Source: Actinopolyspora lacussalsi
Lineage (GTDB): Bacteria > Actinomycetota > Actinomycetes > Mycobacteriales > Pseudonocardiaceae
DNA: 64,000 nucleotides
Assembly (NCBI GenBank): GCA_030803735.1
Contig: JAURUC010000001.1
Location: 3,117,501-3,181,500, forward strand
Direction: 5' to 3'
This document shows, piece after piece, positions 16,313 through 24,949 of this stretch (the first letter of the stretch is position 1; each line of letters opens with the position of its first letter). A program made the translations under genes and the position numbers. The notes beneath the pieces are model-generated. The model did not search any database, was not told the DNA's origin, and was given only the letters and a program-made list of their open reading frames with translations.

Positions 16313-17167
16313 ATGCCCACTGTCGAGGTAGCCGAACAGGCGGGAACCGAACCCAGCGAGGACGTGGTGCTCACCCTGCCGAACGCGGTGGCGGTGCTGG
16401 ACGGCGCCACCTCGCTGCGCCCCACCGAGCGCACCGGCGGCTGGTACGCCGCCGAGCTCGCCACGGCGCTGCGCCACCGCCTCGACCCGAGCCCCGTCCC
16501 CGATCCGGGTTCCCACCCCGATTCCGGAGCCGCCCCGGACCTGGCCGACTCGCTGGCGTCGGCGATCGAGGAGGTGAGCACGGCCCACGAGCTGCGCCCG
16601 GGGGACTCACCCTCCACCACGGTGTCGATCCTGCGGTGGGACGAGCGGACCGTGGAGGCGCTCGTGCTGGCCGACAGCCCGGTCGTGGTGTTCACCGATT
16701 CGGTGACCGACGCGGTGACCGACGACCGGCTGCACGCCCTGCGCACCACCGGCAAGGGTGACTACCGGCAGCGGCTGCGCGGGGGTGGCGGCTTCGACGA
16801 ACGGCACCACGACGAGCTGCGCGCCGCGGTGGACGCGACCGGCCGTTGGCGCAACGTCGAGGGCGGCTTCTGGGTGGCCGAGGCCGATCCGTCCGCCGCG
16901 CACCGTGCGATCCGACGAAGTTGGCCCAGGTCGGAGGTCCGCTCGGCACTGCTGGCCAGCGACGGTGTCTCCTGCGGTGTCGAGCAGTACGACAGCTACC
17001 GCGACTGGCGGGAACTGCTCGCACACGCCCGTGCGGAATCGGCGCGGGCGGTGCTGGATCGAGTCCGTGCGGCCGAACACGCCGATCCGGACGGCAGTCG
17101 TTGGCCACGCCCCAAGCGACACGACGACCAGGCACTCGCCGTCGTGGAGTTCGCGTCGGACGATTGA
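16313..17167 (+). CDS. PP2C-like protein phosphatase
   Basis: 284 aa. The N terminus has VAVLDGATSL (PP2C metal-site DG) and the C terminus RHDDQALAVVEF (a DD-type metal motif), with SPSTTVSILRWD and EVRSALLASDGVS in between, all typical of PPM Ser/Thr phosphatases that use two Mn/Mg ions. The protein is short of the canonical DGxxxH; it may be divergent in activity. The substrate is unknown. ATG at 16313, seven bases after the YczE gene. Confidence 0.8.
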   Translation: MPTVEVAEQAGTEPSEDVVLTLPNAVAVLDGATSLRPTERTGGWYAAELATALRHRLDPSPVPDPGSHPDSGAAPDLADSLASAIEEVSTAHELRPGDSPSTTVSILRWDERTVEALVLADSPVVVFTDSVTDAVTDDRLHALRTTGKGDYRQRLRGGGGFDERHHDELRAAVDATGRWRNVEGGFWVAEADPSAAHRAIRRSWPRSEVRSALLASDGVSCGVEQYDSYRDWRELLAHARAESARAVLDRVRAAEHADPDGSRWPRPKRHDDQALAVVEFASDD

Positions 17168-17204
17168 GAGCACTCGACCGCTCGTTCCCGCGGAGGTGTC
17201 CGGC

Positions 17205-18233
17205 ATGGTGCTGGCAGACAGCGTCATCTACGTGAACGGCAGATCGCGGCAGCGCTGCGGGACGATCGAGCAGACGCTGCGCGAACTGCGGCGCGGCTCC
17301 GACTCCGACCGCACGTTCGGGTGGATCGACCTGTCCGAACCGGACAGGGACGAGCTGACGACGCTGGGAACCGAGTTCGAGCTGCACCACCTGGCGCTGG
17401 AGGACGCCACGGTCGCGCACCAGCGGCCGAAGCTCGACCGCTACGGCGAGACGCTGTTCATGGTGCTGCGTTCCGCGCTGTACGAGGAAGCGACCGAGAA
17501 CGTGGCGCTCGGTGAGGTGCACGCGTTCATCGGCACGGACTTCGTCATCACCTCGCGGCGGAGTGACCGGCCCGACCTCGACGCGGTGCGAGAACGGCTG
17601 GAGAACCAGCCGGAGCTGCTGGCGCACGGCCCGCCCGCCGTGCTCTACGCCCTCGTGGACCGGGTGGTGGACGACTTCCTGCCGGTGGAGCGCGAGTTGC
17701 AGAACGACCTGGACGAGATCGAGACCGAGGTGTTCGGCGGCGAGTCCACAGTGTCCAAGCGGATCTACCGGCTCTCCCGCGAGGTGATCGAGTTCCAGCG
17801 GGCGACCGGCCCGCTCATGGAAGTGCTGGACGGCATGGAGCAGACGTTCCACGAGTTGCGCGACGGCGTGGAGCTGAAACGCCACCTGCGGGACGTCCGG
17901 GACCACGCGGCGGACGTGGCGGAGCGCGTCGAGTCGCACCGGCAACTGCTGGCGAACATCCTGCTGGTGAACTCCTCGCTGCACTCGCAGCGCCAGAACG
18001 AGCAGGCCACCAGGCTCACCGAGACGAGCCTGCGGCAGAACGAGCAGGTGAAGCGCATCTCCTCGTGGGCGGCGATCCTGTTCACTCCCACGCTGGTGGG
18101 AACGGTCTACGGCATGAACTTCACGCACATGCCGGAGCTGGACTGGCCGTCGGGATACCCGCTGTCGCTGCTGCTGATGCTGCTGGTGGCGGTAACGCTG
18201 TACGCGGTGTTTCGGAGGCGCGACTGGTTGTGA
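17205..18233 (+). CDS. corA: CorA-family divalent cation channel
   Basis: 342 aa. The N-terminal 270 residues form the cytosolic alpha/beta funnel and long helices; two C-terminal membrane segments follow (SSWAAILFTPTLVGTVYGMN and YPLSLLLMLLVAVTLYAVF). The YGMNF motif at the end of the first segment is the CorA selectivity filter for Mg2+/Co2+. The usual C-terminal basic tail RRRDWL is present. Start ATG 17205 has GGAGG nine bases upstream. It follows the PP2C-like gene after 37 bases and may be in the same transcript. Confidence 0.93.
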   Translation: MVLADSVIYVNGRSRQRCGTIEQTLRELRRGSDSDRTFGWIDLSEPDRDELTTLGTEFELHHLALEDATVAHQRPKLDRYGETLFMVLRSALYEEATENVALGEVHAFIGTDFVITSRRSDRPDLDAVRERLENQPELLAHGPPAVLYALVDRVVDDFLPVERELQNDLDEIETEVFGGESTVSKRIYRLSREVIEFQRATGPLMEVLDGMEQTFHELRDGVELKRHLRDVRDHAADVAERVESHRQLLANILLVNSSLHSQRQNEQATRLTETSLRQNEQVKRISSWAAILFTPTLVGTVYGMNFTHMPELDWPSGYPLSLLLMLLVAVTLYAVFRRRDWL

Positions 18234-18630
18234 CCAACCGAATCCGCCCAAAAAAGATCTCTTCCCCTAGAGACATCTGCGGCACTGTTTAGTAACCTGG
18301 GCGACGTCCACCTGACCCCCAGGGGTGGACTTGGCGCCCCCGCACTCCCGGTGACCCCCAGGCCGGTTGAGAGCGGGGGCGCACCTTTCTTTCGTGTGTC
18401 ACCTTTCCGGCTGACTCGTGCCGTGAGCTCCCGATTCGCCGAGTGCGGCCGAACGGCTCGTGCGATGCTCCGATTCGAGGGACCGCCACGCATCGGAGCA
18501 GGGGCGAACACCGGTACGGCCACCCGCACCGGTGCCCGTTCATTGCTCCGTTCGGGTGAAAAAGCGGAACCAAACCCGAGACCTAATCGTCAGTAATAAA
18601 AGCCGGAGGTTTTTCACACGGAGGCACGCC
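18234..18630. other. Intergenic region without a supported gene
   Basis: Holds CCTGACCCCCAGGGGTGG near 18310-18330, an imperfect palindrome, and an AT-rich stretch 18570-18605 leading to the small gene's ribosome binding site. No coding region is supported. Confidence 0.5.
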
Positions 18631-18858
18631 ATGAACCTGCACGCCCGCATCGAGCTGTACGGCGGTCCTGAAGACGGCCGCGAGATCACGCTTCCCGTCA
18701 GCGGCGAGGGTGAGCCGCTGTCCCCACTCCCCGTACCGCGTGCCTCGGAGGAGAACGAAGGCGTCGCCTGGTACGAGCGGGACCAGCACATGGGGCGGGG
18801 ATTCTGGGTCTACAAGTACGCCGACTCGCAGTCGGCGGAGCACCCCCAGGCGGGCTGA
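18631..18858 (+). CDS. Small conserved-looking hypothetical protein
   Basis: 75 aa. The start ATG has ACGGAGG upstream. It begins ARIELYGGPEDGREITLPV; LYGGPEDGRE-type openings occur in small actinobacterial and phage proteins of unknown role. No membrane segment or catalytic motif. Confidence 0.65.
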   Translation: MNLHARIELYGGPEDGREITLPVSGEGEPLSPLPVPRASEENEGVAWYERDQHMGRGFWVYKYADSQSAEHPQAG

Positions 18859-18970
18859 CCGGGCTTCGCCGGGCCGGACTCCGGGAACGCTCGCCGCAGG
18901 GGACACCGTTCGCGAGCCGGAGGCCGCGACGTGGCGCCGCGTCGGACAACGGTGTCGGACAGCGGGGACG

Positions 18971-19246
18971 GTGGACTACCGGGAGGTCCGCTCCGTGCGG
19001 TTGCCGTCGACCTTCCGAGTGCCGGACGACTCCTCGTGGTCGCCGTGCGGTGACGCCGGGGAACTGCCGCAGGTAGAGGGCACGGTCGTGGACACGACCG
19101 ACGGAACGCGCTACGCGGGGCGGGAAACGGTCGGACTGCGGCGCATGCGCGCCGATCCACGGGGTGCGACCTCGAACGGTGACGGTCGCGGTTCACCGAT
19201 GGGCGCCGTCCGCCGTCAGCGGGCGAGTACGTCGGTCAGCTCGTAG
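18971..19246 (+). CDS. Possible small protein, low confidence
   Basis: 91 aa frame with high GC3 (VDYREVRSVRLPSTFRVPDD near its start), but GTG start, no clear ribosome binding site, and 31 bases of antisense overlap with the flavoprotein gene. The alternative is plain intergenic sequence. Confidence 0.25.
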   Translation: MDYREVRSVRLPSTFRVPDDSSWSPCGDAGELPQVEGTVVDTTDGTRYAGRETVGLRRMRADPRGATSNGDGRGSPMGAVRRQRASTSVSS

Positions 19247-19617
19247 TGCAGGGTCCTGGTGCGCATGAGCCGGTGGAGGATCGGCACGAGGACGCCGTGC
19301 AGCAGGGGATACTTGCGCGTGAGGAGTTGGGCCGCTGTTCGGGCCTCGGCACCGTCCAGGCGCCGAGCGCGGGCCCACACCTTCGGGCCGGTGGGCTTGC
19401 CCAGCCACGTCGAGGGACAGAACCACACCTCCGGGAAGTTCCGCAGCCGGTTGCGCTTGCCGGACTTGCCGTAGGTACGGATGTAGGCGCGGTCGCCGCG
19501 CACGACGATGTTGACAGGGGTGTCGACCCAGCTCCCGTCGCGTTTCCTGGTCCGCAGTAGGACCGTCCCCTGCCGGACGAACGGGCGCAGCACCGCAGGC
19601 ACCGATGTCTCGGTCAT
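19216..19617 (-). CDS. PPOX-class F420-dependent oxidoreductase-like protein
   Basis: 133 aa. Split-barrel flavin/F420-binding fold of the PPOX (Rv2074-like) group: GTVLLRTRKRDGSWVDTPVN, VVRGDRAYIRTYGKSGKRNR and NFPEVWFCPSTWLGKPTGPK. F420 would fit an actinobacterium, but the cofactor is inferred from the family. The start is ATG 19617, which has GGTGGG six bases upstream; the ATG at 19626 is less well placed. Confidence 0.85.
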   Translation of the reverse strand: MTETSVPAVLRPFVRQGTVLLRTRKRDGSWVDTPVNIVVRGDRAYIRTYGKSGKRNRLRNFPEVWFCPSTWLGKPTGPKVWARARRLDGAEARTAAQLLTRKYPLLHGVLVPILHRLMRTRTLHYELTDVLAR

Positions 19618-19752
19618 GATGCCCACCTTTCGAGCGAAAAAGCGGCTCGTCGCCCAGTCTCACGCGCGAGGGGCCTTCGCACCCGGTGACGGACCGGGAG
19701 TGGTTCGGCCGTTCGGCAGTGGTTCCCTGCGGTCAACGGTCCCGAAGAACGG

Positions 19753-20136
19753 TCAGCGCAACCCGGCGGCACGGAAGATCCGGTCGTAGATCTCGCGGAC
19801 GACGCGCTCCTTGCGGACGTTGTAGTCCATGACGTGCCCGCCGCCGGGGATCGCGGCTCGTTTCGCGGCCTCGTAACGGGCGCGGTCCTCCGGGTGTTGG
19901 CGCAGCCAGTCGCGGAACATGCGCTGCCGGACTGTCTCGGGGCAGTCCGGGCCGAACACGTGCAGGTTCACGCGCGGATTCGACAGCCGCAGGCACCGGT
20001 GCTCGTGGAAGGAGGGCTGCCGGGCCGTGCGGACGTGGCCCAGCTCCGCCAGCGCGGGGACGTACGCTCGCTCGTCCCGTGGGTCGGCCACGGTGAGGTT
20101 GATGTCGACGAGGTCCTTCGCCGCGAGCCCCGCCAC
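19753..20136 (-). pseudogene. GrpB-family protein, N-terminally truncated
   Basis: The frame runs MAGLAAKDLVDINLTVADPR to the C terminus with the GrpB/UPF0157 pattern FHEHRCLRLSNPRVNLHVFG and FRDWLRQHPEDRARYEAAK. The sequence upstream in the same frame still codes GrpB-like residues (GEVSLGIGHVGSTAVAG), but no ATG, GTG or TTG is available between an in-frame TGA near 20236 and the GTG at 20136. About 50 N-terminal residues (the DPAW segment in full-length relatives) are missing, so the gene is probably broken. Confidence 0.6.
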
Positions 20137-20397
20137 CGCCGTGGAGCCGACGTGCCCGATGCCGAGCGATACCTCGCCGAGAGCCGCGACGATGTCGGCG
20201 GCGTTTCCGGCTCGATCTCCGACACCGAGCCGGGCATTTCACTACACTGCGAGCAACCACGACAACCAGCCGTGTCGCGACGCACCCTCGAATCCGGTCT
20301 CGAACTATTCCACCACTCGAAACGACTGTCGGAGACAGCGACGGTTCCGTAGTCCTCCGTGATGAGCGGCAGCGCAGAGTTGGCCGAGGAGCCCTGT

Positions 20398-21633
20398 ATG
20401 ACCACACCAGACACCACGATCACCGTCGGCAGCCCGGAGTTCCTCGCCGACCCGCACGCGCACTACGCGTGGCTGCGTACGAACGCCCCGGTCCACAGAG
20501 GACGGATGGCCTACATGGGCGAACAGGACGTGTGGCTGGTCTCCCGGTACGAGGATTGCCGTCTGATGCTGGCCGATGACCGGTTCCTGCGTTCTCCGGG
20601 AGGGCAGGTCCCGGCGATGCTCGCGGGGTTTCCGGACTCGGTCCGCGAACCGATACGACTGATGACGACCAGCAACATGATCCTGATGGACGACCCGGGG
20701 CATCGACGCCTGCGCAAGCTGGTTGCCAAACCCTTCACCCCCCGGGCGATCGAGCGCATCAGCGGGCGAGTCGACGAACTGTCGCACGGGCTGCTCGACG
20801 AGCTGGAACCCCTTGGTCGAGTCGAGCTGCGCGAGCGGTTCGCGCTGCCCGTCCCCGCTACGGTGATCAACGAGATGGTCGGAGTGCCGCACGTCGACCG
20901 GGAGCGCTTCGGTCGGGGGATGAATGCCCTCGTGACGGGCATGGCGCGGCTCGGCCAGGAGAGTTGGGCCCGGGAGATGAACGCCCTGACCGAGCTCGTG
21001 CGCGAGCTGATCGAGCACAAGCGATCCGAACCCGGCGAGGACATCCTGACCGGTCTGATCCAGGCCGAGGAGGACGGGGAGCGCCTCTCCGAAGACGAAC
21101 TGGTCGCGATGGTCTTTCTGCTGGTCACCGCGGGTTACGAGACCACATACAATCTGATCACCAACGCGGTGCTCACGCTGTTGGATCACCCCGACCAGCT
21201 CGCGCGGCTGCGCGCCGCACCCGACGACGAGGCGCTGTGGTGGAGCGCGGTGGAGGAACTCGTGCGCTACGGCGGGCCGATCGGCGGAACCAAACCATCC
21301 ACCACAGTCGAGGACGTCACCTGGCACGACACGACGATCCCGGCCGGTGCGACGGTGATTCCCGTGTTGGCCGCGGCCAACCGGGATCCCGCCGCGTTCG
21401 ACGACCCGGACACCTTCGACATCGACCGCCGCCCCAACGCCCACCTCGGATTCGGCCACGGAGTGCACTTCTGCCTCGGCGCCAACCTGGCCCGCATGGA
21501 AACCCGCGTCGCACTGCGAGCCCTCGTACGACGCAACCCGAACCTGCGGCTGGCAGTCGACCGCTCCGAACTCGCGCTCGAACCGATGCCGTTCTGGACA
21601 CGCTACGAGGAGCTGCCCGTTCACCTCGGCTGA
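20398..21633 (+). CDS. Cytochrome P450
   Basis: 411 aa soluble bacterial P450. Heme-thiolate motif FGHGVHFCLGANLARME (about residue 350-366), I-helix VTAGYETTYN for oxygen activation, K-helix EELVR (ExxR). Bacterial class I, so it needs a ferredoxin and ferredoxin reductase, neither of which is next to it. The substrate is unknown; similar CYP107/CYP105-type enzymes act on macrolides, steroids or fatty acids. ATG 20398 has GAGGAG nine bases upstream. Confidence 0.95.
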   Translation: MTTPDTTITVGSPEFLADPHAHYAWLRTNAPVHRGRMAYMGEQDVWLVSRYEDCRLMLADDRFLRSPGGQVPAMLAGFPDSVREPIRLMTTSNMILMDDPGHRRLRKLVAKPFTPRAIERISGRVDELSHGLLDELEPLGRVELRERFALPVPATVINEMVGVPHVDRERFGRGMNALVTGMARLGQESWAREMNALTELVRELIEHKRSEPGEDILTGLIQAEEDGERLSEDELVAMVFLLVTAGYETTYNLITNAVLTLLDHPDQLARLRAAPDDEALWWSAVEELVRYGGPIGGTKPSTTVEDVTWHDTTIPAGATVIPVLAAANRDPAAFDDPDTFDIDRRPNAHLGFGHGVHFCLGANLARMETRVALRALVRRNPNLRLAVDRSELALEPMPFWTRYEELPVHLG

Positions 21634-21703
21634 CACTCGGAAACAGCGACTGGCGCGGACTCCACTACCGGCGCGGCGCGGTAGCGGGCACGACGTCGGC
21701 GCG

Positions 21704-22120
21704 CTACGCCTCGATCCCCCGGTAGGTGCCGAATGTCCACAGGTTGCCCTCCGGGTCCCGCACCATGAGCGCGTACGAACCGGCTCCCGAGCCGAACTCG
21801 GTGTGGTGCGGCGCCTCGACGACGTCGCCCCCTGCCTCCTTCACTCGGAAGTGGACGGCGTCCACCTCCTCGGTGGCGATGTAGACGGCGCTGCTTCCGG
21901 CTCGCATCCGGCCGTGCACACCGTCGGTGTGCTTCGTCGATCCGAAGACCAGCGCACCACCGCCGGGCCAGCGCAGCTCGGCGTGCACGATGTCGCCCTC
22001 CTCGTCCGGCACCGCGAGCACCTCGTGGAAGCCCAGGACATCGACGAGGAAGCGCAGCGCGGCACGCGTGTCGTCGTAGTGCAGGATCGGCCAGACCGAG
22101 GACGCCGAGCTGTCAGTCAT
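21704..22120 (-). CDS. VOC/glyoxalase-like protein
   Basis: 138 aa. One VOC repeat pair: PILHYDDTRAALRFLVDVLG and AVYIATEEVDAVHFRVKEAG, ending with YALMVRDPEGNLWTFGTY. The metal-ligand positions H and E are present, so it may be an active VOC enzyme or a resistance protein of unknown target. ATG 22120. It is the last gene before the tRNA-fragment boundary and sits just outside the genomic island. Confidence 0.85.
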   Translation of the reverse strand: MTDSSASSVWPILHYDDTRAALRFLVDVLGFHEVLAVPDEEGDIVHAELRWPGGGALVFGSTKHTDGVHGRMRAGSSAVYIATEEVDAVHFRVKEAGGDVVEAPHHTEFGSGAGSYALMVRDPEGNLWTFGTYRGIEA

Positions 22121-22209
22121 GGCCCCAACATAGCGGTGTCTCCGGGTCTGGCACACGCAAACGGTGCCGCCGCATCCGGTGAGGGCCGTGCTCGCTGGTC
22201 GTTCCGTGC

Positions 22210-22250
22210 GGCCAGGGGCGGGGTCGAACCGCCGACCTTCCGCTTTTCAG
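22210..22250 (-). repeat. tRNA-Phe 3'-half remnant, left boundary of island
   Basis: 41 bases identical to 31941-31981, the part of the tRNA-Phe gene running from the anticodon loop to the 3' end. The 30 bases to the left (22180-22209) are also closely similar to the sequence downstream of the intact tRNA, including half of its terminator, so the duplication is about 70 bases. This is the expected product of tyrosine-integrase insertion into a tRNA 3' end. Confidence 0.8.
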
Positions 22251-22453
22251 ATCACGAATACCGGGTTCAGCGAGGACCGTCGCAGTCCTCCAACGCAGAT
22301 CAGCGGCAATGCCGGAACATCGGGGGACAGTGTGAACGGGAGCGAACTGAGCCCCGAGCTGAGGCCTTCCTGGTGGTTCCACCATTGATTTGGCTACTCG
22401 CAAGAGCGAGCTTAATCGGGATCAGTGCCATCTTCAATGACTGCTATTACTTC
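22251..22453. other. Island left end, no supported gene
   Basis: Contains the unmatched right side of the att remnant (ATCACGAATACCGGG onward). No integrase remnant was seen on either strand. Confidence 0.5.
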
Positions 22454-24142
22454 CTACTCGCGAACGATTTCACCCCACCGCTCTCCACTACCGTCCTCGA
22501 AATAAAACTCTCGTATTACCCAACCAGTAGGCCATGCGGATTCAAAATAAGAATCGTAATCGAGTCGTGCATACGTCTCGCTGAACTCAACATTATTTTG
22601 CAATTTTTCCTTGACTGGATCAATTGATTTATCGTTTTTATCCCTACCAAAAAGAGCGGCGCCATGGAACCAACCAAGAGCAAAATTAGCCGACCCCAAG
22701 AAAAAAGCCTCCACAAAATCTGCATCACGATAAAACCGAGACTCAACAAAACCTGCGTTTTTATAAAACTGCGCAAACGTAAACATGGACTGCCCGAAAA
22801 ATTTTGCACTATCAAACACAGCTACATCGTAAAATCGTGTAGCAACAAATGCAGCCGAGGAGTCAAATTGCACCTCTTCAAAGGAAGCAGATCCATCGAA
22901 ATGTGTTGCGACAAATTCCGCCTCGTCATGAAATCGAGCACCCGAAAAAGTGGCCGCTCCATCCAGTTTCGCTCTTGAAAAATCGGCACTTCCATAGAAA
23001 TTGGCACTTGCAAATTCAACACGAGACACCTGGCAGTAACTGAAATCCCAATCAAACAGTGCGGCATCTGCGAGATTGACGATCATCCCCTCCCAAAATT
23101 CACCGTTGGCACGTTCCCCTTCTTTTCTTAGCTGGGGATGTAAATGATGCACCAACAATCGTTGAGCAGTAAGGCGGACCTGCAACTCCTGCCGCTGGTA
23201 ATCGTCATCGGTGAGCTGACTACCCGCCGCCGCCAAAGTAGGCGCGAGCGTGAGCAACGTGGCCAATGGTGAAGAGCCCTGCCGAACTCGTTCGGGACTA
23301 CGCAGCCCCAATCGCCTGGCCTGTCCGCTTTCTTGTTGAGAGCTGGTCTCTTCGACATCGGGCGGGGTGTAGGGCATCCGCAGATACGCGCAGAACAGAT
23401 TCACGATCGTCTGCCGATGATCCGGATTGTTCTGGCCCAGCCGGGACAGGGCATACAGCCCGGCCATGCGCACCGGCGCGTTCTCGGACGCCAACTGCTG
23501 CGCGGCAGCGGTGTAGAGCTCGGTGACGCGCCGCTCGTCGGCGTCATGCTTGGCCTGCTCCGCCTTGCGCTCCTGCAACCGCTGCGCCTGTTCCTGCTGG
23601 ATCACCCCCAGCTCGGTCGCGCGCTGCTTACGAGCGGCCAACACCAGCGCCGCCGCCCCACCGGTCCCCACCGCGATACTGCCCGCCAGCTTGATCGCGT
23701 CCAACCGGACCCTGTCCTGCTCGCTACCGCTACCGAAAGCCGACACCAGCAGCACGGCGGCAGCAGCCCCCACCGTCACCAGGACAGCCAATCCCACCCA
23801 GATCGCCCACCCCGGAATCGGCCGCACCGGCGCACCGGACAGTTCGGAAGCGTTGTCCGCCGGATTGCGCTGCCGAAGCCGGGTCCGTAGACGGGAGGCA
23901 GCGAGCGCGATCAATAGGATCCCGCTGACCAGAGTGATTAGTCCGGGCAGGCGGAACAGTCCCGAGGAGGTCAGGGTTCCCACCGCGTGCGCGAGCAACC
24001 CCAGCGCGTTCACCGGAGTCCAAGACAGTATCCCGGCGGCGAACACCACGGCAATGCCGACGATCGTCCAGCTCGACCCTCGAAGCCGATCGATCCCGCG
24101 CCGTGCGCGCACGATTCGGCTTTCCTCCGTCTGCCCAGCCAC
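22454..24142 (-). CDS. Membrane-anchored pentapeptide-repeat protein
   Basis: 562 aa. The N-terminal half has four hydrophobic segments (SWTIVGIAVVFAAGILSW, LPGLITLVSGILLIALAA, IPGWAIWVGLAVLVTVGAAA, and one near 165-185), then a helical/coiled stretch rich in Q and E. The C-terminal part is a pentapeptide-repeat solenoid of the form A(D/N)F with F/L at every fifth position (ASANFYGSADFSRAKLDGAA). The base composition of the solenoid is much more A/T-rich than the neighbours, a sign of transfer. Pentapeptide solenoids can mimic DNA or act as scaffolds; the function here is unknown. It sits at the left end of the island. Confidence 0.82.
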   Translation of the reverse strand: MAGQTEESRIVRARRGIDRLRGSSWTIVGIAVVFAAGILSWTPVNALGLLAHAVGTLTSSGLFRLPGLITLVSGILLIALAASRLRTRLRQRNPADNASELSGAPVRPIPGWAIWVGLAVLVTVGAAAAVLLVSAFGSGSEQDRVRLDAIKLAGSIAVGTGGAAALVLAARKQRATELGVIQQEQAQRLQERKAEQAKHDADERRVTELYTAAAQQLASENAPVRMAGLYALSRLGQNNPDHRQTIVNLFCAYLRMPYTPPDVEETSSQQESGQARRLGLRSPERVRQGSSPLATLLTLAPTLAAAGSQLTDDDYQRQELQVRLTAQRLLVHHLHPQLRKEGERANGEFWEGMIVNLADAALFDWDFSYCQVSRVEFASANFYGSADFSRAKLDGAATFSGARFHDEAEFVATHFDGSASFEEVQFDSSAAFVATRFYDVAVFDSAKFFGQSMFTFAQFYKNAGFVESRFYRDADFVEAFFLGSANFALGWFHGAALFGRDKNDKSIDPVKEKLQNNVEFSETYARLDYDSYFESAWPTGWVIREFYFEDGSGERWGEIVRE

Positions 24143-24401
24143 CCCATGATAATCGCAGAAGCGATCACACTGCTGGGCCAGTAAGCGGGATCGCCTCCGA
24201 TTCGGTCAGCGTGACAGGGCACCACAGCCGGATCAGAACGCGCTGAATCAGTCTCGATGCCGTGGTGGGTAGGTGGCGTTCGCGGTCGTTCTACTGGTGG
24301 CAGGACTGCCGACAGTGACAGTCAACCTTCTCGCGTCAGTTTCTTCTCTCCGCCGGCTGCGTCGTCGCTACGACGATGTTCGTGACCAGTCAGCTCACCA
24401 G

Positions 24402-24734
24402 TCACAACTTATCCACCAGGTTCGCAGCCTCCACGAGCGGCACCTCCGGGATATCCCGACGCACTTGACGAACGGCCCGCACTTTTCCTTCGTTGTCACG
24501 CAGTTCTCGAATTTTCTCACGATCCAGAGACCGAGCCACATCATCCGACGTCGGAAATCTATCGCGGAATTCGGCGTGAATTTTTCGGCGACGAACCGAG
24601 GAAACAACGGATCCCACTACTGTCCACGCCAGCAGGACGCACCCGGCAATAAGATAATTTCCCGACACGGCGAGAAAAATACTTCCCAGCAGTACAATGA
24701 GGCCAACTATCCACATGACCATGACATGTAGCAT
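24402..24734 (-). CDS. Small membrane protein with bL12-like C-terminal domain
   Basis: 110 aa. Two hydrophobic segments at the N terminus (MWIVGLIVLLGSIFLAVSG, YLIAGCVLLAWTVVGSVVSS), then a charged linker and a C-terminal segment GKVRAVRQVRRDIPEVPLVE that resembles the helix of the ribosomal bL12 C-terminal domain. Proteins with a membrane anchor plus a bL12-like tail occur in actinobacteria, function unknown. ATG 24734; another in-frame ATG lies at 24722. It is upstream of the pentapeptide gene, same strand. Confidence 0.65.
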   Translation of the reverse strand: MLHVMVMWIVGLIVLLGSIFLAVSGNYLIAGCVLLAWTVVGSVVSSVRRRKIHAEFRDRFPTSDDVARSLDREKIRELRDNEGKVRAVRQVRRDIPEVPLVEAANLVDKL

Positions 24735-24765
24735 GAAATCACCTAATCATTCAATGTGAATCTCG

Positions 24766-24948
24766 CTACCACTGTCCAACCGGGTGATTCACGAGAAACA
24801 GCGCGTTCGAACGCTCGCGTATGACCGAGCCGGGAGGAACCGTGGAGACGACAGGGCCACCGTGATAAAGACGCAGCCACACCGCGTCAACTCCAGCCTG
24901 CCATGAAACCACGACGAACCCGTCCGAACACCTCGACGAGGCGAACAA
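24766..24948 (-). CDS. Small unknown protein, 60 aa
   Basis: TTG start one base after the TGA of the 392-aa gene, so translation would be coupled (CTGAATTG). Sequence has a beta-rich look (FVVVSWQAGVDAVWLRLYHG). No family recognised. Confidence 0.45.
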   Translation of the reverse strand: MFASSRCSDGFVVVSWQAGVDAVWLRLYHGGPVVSTVPPGSVIRERSNALFLVNHPVGQW

Positions 24949-24949
24949 T

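Noticed and set aside
24273..24731. Plus-strand frame in the island with a hydrophobic start
   Set aside because: Antisense to the bL12-like gene; codon use is poor in its second half.
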